In this document: positions 10,989-21,691 of the stretch, in pieces
Numbering within the stretch: position 1 is the first letter of the stretch
Layout: each line of letters opens with the position of its first letter
Assembly: GCF_900177295.1 (NCBI RefSeq)
Contig: NZ_FWZX01000027.1
Location: 33,765 to 97,764 of the forward strand
Length of the DNA stretch: 64,000 nt
Direction: 5' to 3'
From: Tistlia consotensis USBA 355
Lineage (GTDB): Bacteria; Pseudomonadota; Alphaproteobacteria; Kiloniellales; DSM-21159
The notes under the pieces: generated by a model
What the model saw: the letters and a program-made list of their open reading frames with translations, nothing else
Databases searched by the model: none
What the model was told of the DNA's origin: nothing
Program-made: the position numbers and the translations under genes

Positions 10989-11567
10989 TTAGGGGGAGGA
11001 GACAGGTGTTTTCGAGCCGTCTTCGCCGCCGGCGATGCGGTCGACGTTGCGGCGCATCCGGCGCATGACGCGCAGGAAGGCCTCCAGGTCCTCGGGGTCG
11101 ATGCCCTCGATCAGGCGCCGCTCGCGCTCCAGGGCCAGGGCGAGGATGCGGTCGTGCAGCTCGTAGCCGCGGGCGTTCAGCCACCAGGCCTTGCGGCGCG
11201 GGTCGCTGCCCGGCGTCTCGAAGGCGAGGTAGCCGAGCTCGCTGAGCCGGCTCAGCGCCCGGCTCGTCGCCGCCTTGTCGAGGGCGATGATCTCGCAGAT
11301 CCGCGCGGCCGCGATGCCGGGCTCGATGGCCAGCATCGAGACGACGCGCCACTCGACGATGCCGACGCCGAAGGTGGCGAGGTAGGTCTGCGAGGCGCCG
11401 CGCGACAGCGCGTTGTTCACCGAGGCCAGGAAGTAGGGGATGTAGCTCGAGAGATCGAGCACCGGCCGGCCGTCGATCGTCCGGCTCGGGCTGGACAGCC
11501 GCCCGCCCGGGCAGGGCGCGCGGCCGTCGGCCGGGCGGCCGGCGTCGGCCTGTCTGGGAATGGGCAT
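10989..11567 (-). CDS. MarR family transcriptional regulator
   Basis: 192 residues from ATG 11567. The start is uncertain because no clear ribosome site is seen and the first ~40 residues are Pro/Arg-rich. The core from about residue 45 is a MarR winged helix: WRVVSMLAIEPGIAAARICE, recognition helix region LDKAATSRALSRLSELGYL and a wing with DPRRKAWWLNARGYEL. MarR proteins bind DNA as dimers and respond to small ligands or stress. It lies just after the FliK-like gene on the same strand, so it may be co-transcribed with the fliF-flhG region, although a flagellar role is not implied. Confidence 0.75.
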   Translation of the reverse strand: MPIPRQADAGRPADGRAPCPGGRLSSPSRTIDGRPVLDLSSYIPYFLASVNNALSRGASQTYLATFGVGIVEWRVVSMLAIEPGIAAARICEIIALDKAATSRALSRLSELGYLAFETPGSDPRRKAWWLNARGYELHDRILALALERERRLIEGIDPEDLEAFLRVMRRMRRNVDRIAGGEDGSKTPVSSP

Positions 11568-11653
11568 GTCCGCGGGCACACCGTTGTCTGCCTCAAGCGG
11601 CCGGCCTTCGGCAAGAGGGCAGTTCCGGCGGGCGCCGGTCCGGCCGGTGCGGC

Positions 11654-13174
11654 TCACACGCTCAGACCGGCCTCGCGGCTGGCCGGCTGGGGCACCGGCA
11701 GCGGGTGCCAGGCCTCGCCCTCCTGGAAGCGGAAGCTGCCGCTGAGGCCGCCGGCCTCGCTGGCGGCCAGGAAGAGCCCGGTCAGCTCGCCCTGGAGGGC
11801 CGGGCCGAGCGGCCGGCGGCTGCGCAGCACCAGGTCGAAGCGGGCCGGGCGCAGCAGGCCCTCGAGCTGCAGGGCGCCGAGGCGGCTGAGCGAGAGGTCG
11901 CAGAGGAAGTGGGCCGGCGGCGGCGTGCCGTCCTCGCCCGGCCGGCCGCGCTTCTTGAGGAAGAAGCGCAAGGCCTCGGGCGGGCCCTGGCCGAGCAGCG
12001 GCAGCAGCACCAGGCGCCAGTCGCCGGGCGGATCGCGGGCCAGCCAGCGCAGCTCCTCGTCGGCCTCGTGCAGGCGCTCGGGCGTCGGGCCGTGCTGGGC
12101 GGCCGCCAGCGCCGCGGTCGCCGGCTGGCCGATCCAGGCGAGCAGGCCGGGGCCTTCGGCGGCCTGGACGAAGCGCAGCAGCGACAGGGCGAGGCGCGGG
12201 CCGACCCTGGGCGGGAAGCCGGGGGGCAGCAGCGCGGCCAGCGGCAGGGTCTCGGGAGCGGCGAAGGCCTGGGCGAAGGCGGTCAGGCTCGGCCAGACCC
12301 GGGCCAGCGGCGCCGGTGCGCCGCCGCCCTTCGCGGCGGCGGCGGCAGGCTGTGCCGTGCCGTCGACGACCGCGCCGAAGGCAAGGGGATGCAGCGTCGC
12401 CGGCTGCTCGGCACCGGTCCCGGGTTCGGCGAAGAGGGTGACGACCGGCCCGCCGCCGCTGCCGGTCGCGAACTGCAGCAGCACCGGCAGGCCGTGCGGC
12501 AGGTGCGTCGGCGTGTCGACGGCGATGCATCCGAAGCTGCCGGCGACCAGCAGCCGGTCCTCGCCGTCGCGGCCGCCGACGAGGCCGGACAGCAGCGTGC
12601 TGCCGGCGGCCGGGGGCGCGGGCGGCTGGGGCCCGGCCGGCGCCCGGCCGGCCTGCTGGTCGCGCGACGGGACCGCCGGCTGTGCCGGCGCCTCGGCCCG
12701 TTCCTGCCGCGGCACGGCCGGCGCCGGCACCGGGATGCTGCCGGGCAGGCGGTCCTGGGGCCAGGGCTGCGGCGGCGCAGCCGCTGCGGCGCGGCCGGCG
12801 GCCTGCGTGGTCTGGGCGGCCTGGGTTGCATGAGAGGCCGGACCGGCCGGCGGGCGGCCGCCGTCCAGGACGGTGCGCGGCACGATGGTCACGAAGAGGC
12901 CGGAGACGTGCGGCCGGAAGTTCAGCGCCACCGCCATGCCGGCGGGAAAGCGCGCGGCGGTCGCGATCGCCAGCATCGTGGCGCCCTGGCCGAAGTCGCC
13001 GCGGACCAGCAGCTGGCCCTGGGCGTTGCGGCCGACGACCGTGCCCGGCACCGCCTCGCCGCCGGCCTGCAGCAGGGCCGCCGGCGGGTTGACGACGCGC
13101 CCGGCGTTGCCCGAGGCGCCGCCGCCGCCCGGCGCACCGGCGGTCAGTCGCGGCGGCGCCCCGATGTCGCCCAT
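11654..13174 (-). CDS. FliK-like hook-length-control family protein
   Basis: 506 residues whose ATG overlaps the flhG stop (TGATG), so translation is coupled. Residues ~35-100 form a beta-rich segment (VVGRNAQGQLLVRGDF; VALNFRPHVSGLFVTIVP). Residues ~105-185 are Pro/Ala/Gln-rich linker. The C-terminal ~90 residues (LSLSRLGALQLEGLLRPARF, RRPLGPALQGELTGLFLAAS) resemble the Flg_hook domain of FliK in pattern. A true fliK lies at 26278-27771, so this is a second family member. Role unknown; family assignment is moderate. Confidence 0.6.
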   Translation of the reverse strand: MGDIGAPPRLTAGAPGGGGASGNAGRVVNPPAALLQAGGEAVPGTVVGRNAQGQLLVRGDFGQGATMLAIATAARFPAGMAVALNFRPHVSGLFVTIVPRTVLDGGRPPAGPASHATQAAQTTQAAGRAAAAAPPQPWPQDRLPGSIPVPAPAVPRQERAEAPAQPAVPSRDQQAGRAPAGPQPPAPPAAGSTLLSGLVGGRDGEDRLLVAGSFGCIAVDTPTHLPHGLPVLLQFATGSGGGPVVTLFAEPGTGAEQPATLHPLAFGAVVDGTAQPAAAAAKGGGAPAPLARVWPSLTAFAQAFAAPETLPLAALLPPGFPPRVGPRLALSLLRFVQAAEGPGLLAWIGQPATAALAAAQHGPTPERLHEADEELRWLARDPPGDWRLVLLPLLGQGPPEALRFFLKKRGRPGEDGTPPPAHFLCDLSLSRLGALQLEGLLRPARFDLVLRSRRPLGPALQGELTGLFLAASEAGGLSGSFRFQEGEAWHPLPVPQPASREAGLSV

Positions 13175-13971
13175 CAGCCGGTCCGGGTCAGCCCGGCGGC
13201 GAGCGCCTCGACGTCGCTCGCGGCGGCGGTGTTGGGATGGCGCAGCAGCAGCGGGGTCTGGGCGCGGATCGCCTCCTTGACCTTGGGGTCGCGGCGGATC
13301 ACGCCGGCCAGCGGCGGCGAGACCTTGAGGAAGGTCTCGCAGGCCTTGCGCAGGATGTTGAAGGTGCGCTCGCCCTCGCCGCGGCTGCCGGCCAGGTTGA
13401 CCACGACCCGCACGTCGGCGGCGCGGTTGTTGAGCACCGCCAGCTTGATGAAGGCATAGGCGTCGGTCAGCGCGGTCGGCTCGTCGTTGGTCACGACCAG
13501 GCAGGTGCCGGCGAGGCCGGCGATCTGGCGCACCGTGCGCTCGATGCCGGCGCCGAGGTCGAGCAGCACGCGGTCGTAGGACGGGGCGATCCTGAGCAGC
13601 TGCGAGGCGAGGCCGCGCAGGCGCTCGCTCGGGACCGCGGCCAGGCTGCCGGTGCCCGATCGGCCGGCGACGATCTGGAAGCCGCCCTCGGGGTAGTCGA
13701 CCGCCGCGTCGGCCAGGCTGTAGGCCCCCGACAGCACGCCGGAGATGTCGCGCTCGGCGGTCAGGCCGAGCTGGACGTCGACGTTGGCAAGGCCGAGGTC
13801 GCCATCGAACAGCAGCACGCGCCGGCCGCTGCGGGCCAGGGCATGGCTCAGCGTGATCGACAGCCAGGTCTTGCCGACGCCGCCCTTGCCGGAGGCGACG
13901 GCCAGCAGCTGCGGGGCGCTGGGCAGCTGGCTCGGCGGACGGGCCAGTTCGGCGAGGCTCGCCTGGGTCAT
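13174..13971 (-). CDS. flhG: MinD-like flagellar number regulator FlhG
   Basis: 265 residues. Deviant Walker A (ASGKGGVGKTWLSITLSHAL) and LFDGDLGLANVDVQLGL are typical of FlhG/FleN/YlxH rather than MinD. FlhG restrains flagellar number through FlhF and C-ring proteins at the pole. It overlaps the end of flhF by 4 nt and leads directly into the FliK-like gene. MinD-type membrane targeting at the C-terminus is not evident. Confidence 0.9.
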   Translation of the reverse strand: MTQASLAELARPPSQLPSAPQLLAVASGKGGVGKTWLSITLSHALARSGRRVLLFDGDLGLANVDVQLGLTAERDISGVLSGAYSLADAAVDYPEGGFQIVAGRSGTGSLAAVPSERLRGLASQLLRIAPSYDRVLLDLGAGIERTVRQIAGLAGTCLVVTNDEPTALTDAYAFIKLAVLNNRAADVRVVVNLAGSRGEGERTFNILRKACETFLKVSPPLAGVIRRDPKVKEAIRAQTPLLLRHPNTAAASDVEALAAGLTRTG

Positions 13972-14948
13972 GGGCGGGTTCCCGTGGCAAGGAGGGCGCC
14001 TTCGTTGCCTTCCGGCATCAACAGCCGAGCGAGGGCGACCGGGTTGAGATTGGCGAGACCGCTGCCAATCGAGGGACCGAGGCCGGCGCCGACCAGCGGC
14101 AGTCCGGCGGCATGGGCGGCGGCGAGCAGCCCGCCGAGCCGGTGGGCGGCGTCGAGCCGGGTGGCGATCAGGCCGCGCGCGCCGAGCTCCTGGAAGGCGA
14201 TCGCGACCTCCGCCGATTCGAAGGCGTCGCCGCCGGCCGGCAGCACCAGCAGCGGCTCGGCGCGCGCGACCCGGGCGGCCAGGCGCAGCGGCTGGCAGTC
14301 GGCGGCGTCGTAGGGATTGGCCCCGACCGTGTCGATGACGATCAGGTGGTCGCTCGGGCAGTCGCCGAGCACGGCGGCGAGTCGCTCGGCGTCGGTGGCG
14401 AACTTCAGCGGCACGCCGAGCGCCTGGGCGAAGGCCTGGGCCTGCTCGCGCGCGCCGGCGCTGACCGTGTCCATGGTGATCAGCGTCGCCGGCTTGTTGG
14501 CGAGCCGTGCCCGGGCGCAGAGCTTGGCCGCGGTCGCGGTCTTGCCGGCGCCCGAGGGGCCGAGCAGCAGCACCGGCGGACGCAGCGCGCCGGCGGCCGG
14601 CGGCAGCGGCGGCGGGGCGAAGTGCAGCACCGCGTCGAGCGCGCCGGCCAGCATCATCTGCGGGCCCTGGGCGGTCAGGTTGGCGGCCGCGGTCAGCAGC
14701 TTGTCGACCAGGCCCGGCGGGATGCGGTGGTAGTCGAAGACCTCGGTCAGCTCCTCGACCGCGGCCAGGGTCGCGGCCTCGTCCTCGACGAGACTCTGGT
14801 CGGGGCCGTCGTCCAGGCCGGCGGTGACGCGCACGCCGCGGTCGCCGAGATCCTGGGTCGAGAGGATCACGGCGTCGTCGCCGAGCTGCCGGCGCACCAG
14901 CTGCATCGCCTCAGGCAGGCTGGCGGCGGTGAAGGACCTCAGCCGCAT
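13968..14948 (-). CDS. flhF: SRP-family GTPase FlhF (polar placement)
   Basis: 326 residues, shorter than many FlhF proteins (350-450). The N-terminus MRLRSFTAASLPEAMQLVRR is the conserved B-domain start. The NG GTPase domain has G1 LLLGPSGAGKTATAAKLCAR, LITMDTVSAGAREQAQAFAQ, G3-like DTVGANPYD (where most family members have DTAG) and G4-like TRLDAAHRLGG (TKLD in most). FlhF places the flagellum at the pole and recruits FliF. The changed G3/G4 residues deserve a check. Confidence 0.9.
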   Translation of the reverse strand: MRLRSFTAASLPEAMQLVRRQLGDDAVILSTQDLGDRGVRVTAGLDDGPDQSLVEDEAATLAAVEELTEVFDYHRIPPGLVDKLLTAAANLTAQGPQMMLAGALDAVLHFAPPPLPPAAGALRPPVLLLGPSGAGKTATAAKLCARARLANKPATLITMDTVSAGAREQAQAFAQALGVPLKFATDAERLAAVLGDCPSDHLIVIDTVGANPYDAADCQPLRLAARVARAEPLLVLPAGGDAFESAEVAIAFQELGARGLIATRLDAAHRLGGLLAAAHAAGLPLVGAGLGPSIGSGLANLNPVALARLLMPEGNEGALLATGTRP

Positions 14949-14979
14949 GACGGCTCACCGGGCGAGCGGGCGGGGACCA

Positions 14980-17130
14980 TCAGATCTGCCCCACCGTGCG
15001 GATCCGCGCCTTCGGATGGATCTCGTTCTGCGACAGCACCGGCGTCGTCGGCCGGAAGCGCTCGACGATCGAGCGCACGTAGGGCCGGATGCGCGGGCTG
15101 GTCAGCAGGGCCGGCGCGACGCCCATCATGGCCTGGCGCTCGAAGACCTGGCGGATCTGGGTGATGAACTCCTGCAGCTTCGAGGGCGCCATCGAGACCT
15201 GGCGGTCCTCGCCCTCGCCGACCAGCGAGTCGGCGAAGGTCTGCTCCCAGGTCGGCGACAGGGTGATCAGCGGGATCACGCCCTCGTGGTCGCCGACCGC
15301 GTTCGAGATCTGGCGGGCGAGGCGCGCGCGCACGTGCTCGGTGATGGCGGTCAGGTTGCGGGTGTAGCCGCAGGCCTCGGAGATGCCCTCGAGGATCGTC
15401 GGCAGGTCGCGGATCGAGATGCGCTCGGCGAGCAGGTTCTGCAGGACGCGCTGGACGCCGCCGACGGCGATCTGGTTGGGGATCATGTCGCCGATCAGCT
15501 TCTGCTGCTCGCTGTCCAGGTCGTCGAGCAGCTTCTGGGTCTCGGCGTAGGACAGCAGCTCGGCGGTGTTCTCCTTGACCGCCTCGGTCAGGTGCGTGGT
15601 GATCACGGTCTGGGGATCGACCACGGTGTAGCCGCGGAACAGGGCCTCCTCCTTGGCGCCGGGATCGACCCAGAGCGCGGGCAGGCCGAAGGTCGGCTCG
15701 GTGGTCTCCTCGCCCGGCAGGGTCATCGGCTCGCCGCGCGGGTCCATGACCAGCAGCATGTTCGGGCGCAGCTCGCCCTCGCCGGCGGCGATCTCCTTGA
15801 TCCGGATGACGTAGGCGTTCGGCGCCAGCTGCAGGTTGTCCTGGATGCGCACGCTGGGCAGCACGAAACCCATCTCCTGGGCCAGCTGGCGGCGCAGCGA
15901 CTTGATCTGGTCGGTCAGGCGCGGGCCGGTCTGCTCGCCGAGCAGCGCCAGCAGGCCGTAGCCGAGCTCCAGGCGGATGTAGTCGATCTGCAGGTGCGCC
16001 GAGATCGGCTCCTCGGCGACCGGTGCCGCGGCGGCGGCCTCGGCCTCGGCATCCACGGCGCTGGCGGCATCGGCGGTGCGGCGCTTGTCGAGGTACCAGG
16101 CGGCGGTGCCCGAGATCACCGACAGCAGCACGAAGGGCAGGAAGGGGATGCCTGGCAGCAGCGCCAGGGCGAGCATCAGGAAGGACGACAGGCCGAGCGC
16201 CTTGGGATAGGCGCCGAGCTGGCCGAACAGCGCCTTGTCGGTCGAGCCGGTGGTCGCCGCCTTGGAGACCAGCAGGCCGGCGCCGGTCGAGACGACCAGG
16301 GCCGGGATCTGCGAGACCAGGCCGTCGCCGACGGTCAGCACGGTGTAGGAGTGGGCGGCGTCGGCGAAGGCCATGCCCTGCTGGGCGACGCCGATGATCA
16401 TGCCGCCGACGACGTTGATGCCGGTGATCAGCAGGCCGGCCACGGCGTCGCCGCGCACGAACTTCGCGGCACCGTCCATGGCGCCGTAGAAGTTGCTCTC
16501 CTCCTCCAGCTCGCGGCGGCGCAGGCGCGCCTGGTCCTCGTTGATCAGGCCGGACGAGAGGTCGGCGTCGATCGCCATCTGCTTGCCGGGCATGGCGTCC
16601 AGGCTGAAGCGCGCCGAGACCTCGGCGATGCGCCCCGAGCCCTTGGTGATGACGATGAAGTTCACGATCACCAGGATCGCGAAGACGATGATGCCGATGA
16701 CGAAGTTGCCGGCCATCACGAAGTTGCCGAAGGCCTCGATGACGTGGCCGGCGGCGGAGGTGCCTTCGTGCCCCTTGGACAGGATCAGGCGGGTCGATGC
16801 TAGGTTCAGCGACAGCCGCAGCATGGTCGCGATCAGCAGCACCGTCGGGAAGGACGAGAAGTCGAGCGCGCGCTGGATGAACAGCACGGTCATCAGCACC
16901 AGCACCGACAGCGTCATCGAGATGGCCAGGCTGATGTCGAGCAGCCAGCTCGGCATCGGCAGGATCAGGACGACGAGGATCGTGACGACGCCGAGCGCCA
17001 GCGCGACGTCGCCGTTGCGCAGGGTCTTGCCGAGCTTCTGGGCGAAGGCGGTGCCCCCGGCCAGGGAGCCGCCGCCAAACGGCAGCCCGACCTGGGTGGA
17101 GGACTCGCTGCCGCCTGCCTGATCCGACAT
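14980..17130 (-). CDS. flhA: Flagellar export gate protein FlhA
   Basis: 716 residues, close to the family length. The N-terminal half has about eight membrane helices (from near residue 40) and the signature SARFSLDAMPGKQMAIDADL of the FHIPEP loop. The C-terminal cytoplasmic half (from ~360) forms the nonameric docking ring for chaperone-substrate complexes. It is the main gate subunit at the centre of the MS ring. It sits between flbD and flhF on the same strand. Confidence 0.97.
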   Translation of the reverse strand: MSDQAGGSESSTQVGLPFGGGSLAGGTAFAQKLGKTLRNGDVALALGVVTILVVLILPMPSWLLDISLAISMTLSVLVLMTVLFIQRALDFSSFPTVLLIATMLRLSLNLASTRLILSKGHEGTSAAGHVIEAFGNFVMAGNFVIGIIVFAILVIVNFIVITKGSGRIAEVSARFSLDAMPGKQMAIDADLSSGLINEDQARLRRRELEEESNFYGAMDGAAKFVRGDAVAGLLITGINVVGGMIIGVAQQGMAFADAAHSYTVLTVGDGLVSQIPALVVSTGAGLLVSKAATTGSTDKALFGQLGAYPKALGLSSFLMLALALLPGIPFLPFVLLSVISGTAAWYLDKRRTADAASAVDAEAEAAAAAPVAEEPISAHLQIDYIRLELGYGLLALLGEQTGPRLTDQIKSLRRQLAQEMGFVLPSVRIQDNLQLAPNAYVIRIKEIAAGEGELRPNMLLVMDPRGEPMTLPGEETTEPTFGLPALWVDPGAKEEALFRGYTVVDPQTVITTHLTEAVKENTAELLSYAETQKLLDDLDSEQQKLIGDMIPNQIAVGGVQRVLQNLLAERISIRDLPTILEGISEACGYTRNLTAITEHVRARLARQISNAVGDHEGVIPLITLSPTWEQTFADSLVGEGEDRQVSMAPSKLQEFITQIRQVFERQAMMGVAPALLTSPRIRPYVRSIVERFRPTTPVLSQNEIHPKARIRTVGQI

Positions 17131-17196
17131 TCCTTGGATTCGCTTTCTGGGAAGGCTGTGCTGCTAGGGGTGACTCGCGGTCTCCGGACGCGCGGA

Positions 17197-18618
<1,422 letters not shown>

Positions 18619-18658
18619 CGATCCAACTCCATTTCCCTAACGAAAGCTCGTCGTTTAG

Positions 18659-19501
18659 TTAGTCGAAGTAGCGGACCCGGTCGGCCGGGGCCAACACGGT
18701 GTTCAGCAGGGTCTCGAGGCGGCGCGGGTTCTCCTGGCGGCCGATCGAGGCGGCGCCGAGCGAGATCAGCTGCTTGACCTGGGCCTCCAGGCCCGAGTTG
18801 CGGTCCAGCTTGTTGGCCAGCGGCAGGAAGACCATGTTGGCCAGGATCGCGCCGTAGAAGGTCGTCAGCAGCGCGACCGCCATGGCCGGGCCGATCGCCG
18901 AGGGGTCCTGCAGGTTGCCGAGCATCTGGACCAGGCCGACCAGCGTGCCGATCAGGCCCATCGCCGGCGCCACCTCGGCGGCGCGCCGCAGGATCCCCGC
19001 GGAGCGCTGGTGGCGCTGCATCGTCGCCTCGACCTCGCGGCCGAGCACGCGCTCGATCTCGTCGCCCGGGGTGCCGTCGACGACCAGCTGGACCGCCTTG
19101 TAGAGGAAGCGGTCGTTGCGCAGCTGCTCGACGATGGTCTGCAGGTCCAGCGCGCCGCGCTGCCGCGCGCGGTCGGCCAGCGCGATCATGTTGAGCGCGG
19201 TCTGCGACGGGTTTTCGCGGTGGTACGCCAGCGCGCGCAGCACGATCCGCACGGCCCGCGCCATCTCGCCCATGGAATAGGACACCGCGGTCACCATCAC
19301 GGTGCCGCCGATCACGATCAGCACCGACGGCAGGTCGAAGAAGGCGCCCGGCCTGCCACCGAGCACGACGGCGGCACCGACCAGCACGAAGGCGCCGACG
19401 ACGCCGCCGAGCGTCGCGAAGTCGAGCCGCGCGGTCGGACGCACCGGCGCGATCGGGCGCCGGTTCGTCGTAGCCGGTCGTTGGCTGGCGATGTCGGCCA
19501 T
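18659..19501 (-). CDS. motA: Flagellar motor stator protein MotA
   Basis: 280 residues of the MotA/PomA/ExbB family, with four membrane helices (near 30-50, 60-80, 165-190, 200-225). Conserved prolines are present in AEVAPAMGLIGT and DPSAIGPAMAVALLTTFYG. The cytoplasmic loop is charged. MotA5MotB2 conducts ions and turns the rotor. It is unusual in sitting between fliN and flbD, some 30 kb from the motB genes at 49.4-51 kb, so the stator subunits are not co-transcribed. Confidence 0.92.
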   Translation of the reverse strand: MADIASQRPATTNRRPIAPVRPTARLDFATLGGVVGAFVLVGAAVVLGGRPGAFFDLPSVLIVIGGTVMVTAVSYSMGEMARAVRIVLRALAYHRENPSQTALNMIALADRARQRGALDLQTIVEQLRNDRFLYKAVQLVVDGTPGDEIERVLGREVEATMQRHQRSAGILRRAAEVAPAMGLIGTLVGLVQMLGNLQDPSAIGPAMAVALLTTFYGAILANMVFLPLANKLDRNSGLEAQVKQLISLGAASIGRQENPRRLETLLNTVLAPADRVRYFD

Positions 19502-19536
19502 GGGCGTCCTGCTTCCTGCTGACTGGTCCGGACCGC

Positions 19537-19884
19537 TCAGCTGCGATCCATCTTGATGATCTCGGTCATGGTCACGCCGAGACGGTCCTCGACCACCACG
19601 ACCTCGCCGCGCGCGACCAGCCGGTTGTTGACGTAGATGTCGATCGCCTCGCCGACCTTGCGGTCGAGCTCGACGACGGCGCCGCGGCCGAGCTTGAGCA
19701 GCTGGCTGACCTGCATGGTCGCCTTGCCGAGCACGGCCGAGACCTGGACCGGGATGTCGTAGACCGCCTCCAGCTCCTTCGAGCTGCTCGGCGGCGGCGT
19801 GCGGTCGTCCTCGATGACCTCCTCGGGCAGCTGGTTGTCCATCTCCTCGAGGTCGGTCAGGTCGAGATTGTCGGTTCCGGGCAT
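19537..19884 (-). CDS. fliN: Flagellar C-ring switch protein FliN
   Basis: 115 residues from ATG 19884, which has a strong GAGGAGG site overlapping the end of fliH. The acidic N-terminal ~35 residues precede a SpoA domain (VYDIPVQVSAVLGKATMQVS; LGRGAVVELDRKVGEAIDIY; GEVVVVEDRLGVTMTEI). FliN forms the base of the C ring, binds FliH and helps reverse rotation. Confidence 0.95.
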   Translation of the reverse strand: MPGTDNLDLTDLEEMDNQLPEEVIEDDRTPPPSSSKELEAVYDIPVQVSAVLGKATMQVSQLLKLGRGAVVELDRKVGEAIDIYVNNRLVARGEVVVVEDRLGVTMTEIIKMDRS

Positions 19885-19894
19885 GCTTGCCTCC

Positions 19895-20590
19895 TCACTC
19901 AACGGGTTGCGCCGGCGGCGCGGCCGGCTCCACGGTCTCCGCGCTGGCGGCGACCGCATGGGACAGGATCTCCTCGATCTCGGCCCAGAGGCGACGGCCG
20001 TTCCGTTCGCCGCCGCCGTCGGCCCACTCGATGCGGGCGTCGCCGGGGCCGAGGTCGTCGTCGGCCAGCAGGACCACGCGGCCCTCGTAGGCCGCTTCGA
20101 GCTTCAGGCCGTCCATGCGTCCGCGCAGCTCGTCGAGCAGGGCGTCGGGAGCACGGACGACGACGCGGGGCTCCTCGTGCAGCCGCTCCAGGCAGCTGCG
20201 CACCAGGGCCTCGATCTCGCCCAGGCCGTGGCGCTCGCTGAGCGCGGGGAACAGCTTGCCCAGCACGGTCATGGCGCTCTCCAGCACCTCGACCAGGGCC
20301 GCGTCGCGGCGGCCGTCGAGCTGCTGCAGGGACTGCCTCATGCGCTCGGCGAACAGCGCCATCGCCTGGGCGCCGGCCGCCTCGGCGGTGCCGCGGGCCT
20401 CGTCCAGCGCCTCCTCGCGGCCAAGCTGGTAGCCTTCCAGCCGGGCCGCCTCGCGCGCCGCCTGCAGCTCCTCCTCGGAGAAGCTCGGCGGCGGCGGCGC
20501 GGCCGGTTCCGGCTCGGCGCGACGCTTCTCGGCCCGGTGAACCTCCGGGTCGAAGCTGGTGTCGAAGAGGAACTTGCGGACGTTGCCCAT
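19895..20590 (-). CDS. fliH: FliH/FlbE-type export ATPase regulator
   Basis: 231 residues between fliG and fliN, where FliH (FlbE in Caulobacter) is found. The N-terminus has a Trp-free, Phe-rich start (MGNVRKFLFDTSFDPEVHR), followed by a long charged helix (EELQAAREAARLEGYQLGRE) with Gly-spaced pattern, and a C-terminal globular part. FliH dimers bind FliI and tether it to FliN. Sequence alone is weakly conserved; synteny makes the call. Confidence 0.88.
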   Translation of the reverse strand: MGNVRKFLFDTSFDPEVHRAEKRRAEPEPAAPPPPSFSEEELQAAREAARLEGYQLGREEALDEARGTAEAAGAQAMALFAERMRQSLQQLDGRRDAALVEVLESAMTVLGKLFPALSERHGLGEIEALVRSCLERLHEEPRVVVRAPDALLDELRGRMDGLKLEAAYEGRVVLLADDDLGPGDARIEWADGGGERNGRRLWAEIEEILSHAVAASAETVEPAAPPAQPVE

Positions 20591-20606
20591 GGCGCTGCGA
20601 GGCCGG

Positions 20607-21635
20607 TCAGTAGACCAGCTCGTCGTCCCCCTTGCTGTCGACGATGACGATCTCGCCCTTGGCGGCGAGGTCCTTGGCGGCCTGGACGATGGCGAGCTGC
20701 GCCTCGTCGACGTCGCGCAGGCGGACCGGGCCCATCGAGGCCATGTCCTCCTTCATGATCTTGGCGGCGCGCTCGGACATGTTGGAGAAGAAGGTCTCGC
20801 GCAGGCCTTCCGAGGCGCCCTTGAGGGCGATGCCCAGCTTGTCCTTCTCGATCGAGCGCAGCAGCGTCTGGATGCCGCCCGAGTCGAGCTTGCTGAGGTC
20901 CTCGAAGGTGAACATCAGGGCACGGATGCGCTCGGCCGACTCGCGGTTGCGCTCCTCGAGCGCGGTCAGGAAGCGGCTCTCCATGTTGCGGTCGAGACAG
21001 TTGAAGATCTCGGCCATCATCTCGTGGCTGTCGCGCCGGTTGGTGCGCGCCAGGTTGCTCATGAACTCGTTGCGGAGCGTGCGCTCGACGTCGTCGAGCA
21101 CCTCCTTCTGCACCGCCTCCATGCGCAGCATGCGCATGACCACTTCCAGGGCGAAGGGCTCCGGCAGCATCGCGAGCACGCGCGAGGCGTGCTCGGCCTT
21201 GATCTTCGAGAGCACCACCGCGACGGTCTGCGGGTACTCGTTCTTCAGGTAGTTGGCGAGGACCGTCTCGTTGACGTTGCCGAGCTTGTCCCACATCGTG
21301 CGGCCGGCCGGGCCGCGGATGTCCTCCATGATGGACTCGACCTTGTCCTTGTCGAGCACCTTGAGCAGCAGGCGCTCGGTCGAGTCGAAGTTGCCGACCA
21401 GCGAGCCGGTCGAGGAGATACCCTCGGCGAACTCGACGAACAGCCGCTCGACGATCGACGACGAGACGGTGCCGAGGTTCGCCATCGTCTGCGACAGCTC
21501 CTTGATCTCCTCGTCGTCCATCAGGGTGAAGATGCGCGCGGCGTTCTCCTCGCCGACCGACATCAGCAGCACGGCGGCCTTCTCGGGGCCGGAGAGGGAG
21601 CGGTAATCCTCGCGCAGGCGCATGGCAGGAGGCAT
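20607..21635 (-). CDS. fliG: Flagellar rotor switch protein FliG
   Basis: 342 residues with the three FliG domains. N-terminal: [20 protein letters not shown], which binds FliF. Middle: EHPQ-like region is replaced by [21 protein letters not shown]-terminal: torque helix with [20 protein letters not shown] and the charged LRDVDEAQ region. It couples the stator to the MS ring. An in-frame ATG 12 nt downstream (MRLREDY) is an alternative start. Confidence 0.97.
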   Translation of the reverse strand: MPPAMRLREDYRSLSGPEKAAVLLMSVGEENAARIFTLMDDEEIKELSQTMANLGTVSSSIVERLFVEFAEGISSTGSLVGNFDSTERLLLKVLDKDKVESIMEDIRGPAGRTMWDKLGNVNETVLANYLKNEYPQTVAVVLSKIKAEHASRVLAMLPEPFALEVVMRMLRMEAVQKEVLDDVERTLRNEFMSNLARTNRRDSHEMMAEIFNCLDRNMESRFLTALEERNRESAERIRALMFTFEDLSKLDSGGIQTLLRSIEKDKLGIALKGASEGLRETFFSNMSERAAKIMKEDMASMGPVRLRDVDEAQLAIVQAAKDLAAKGEIVIVDSKGDDELVY

Positions 21636-21691
21636 GGGGGTGTTCGTCCTGGTGTTGGCGAATGGGGCTCGGGCGTTACGGAGCGATCGGA

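Noticed and set aside
20338..21294. 318-residue open frame overlapping fliG and fliH
   Set aside because: Alternative frame of two convincing genes; the tail only mimics a join between them.
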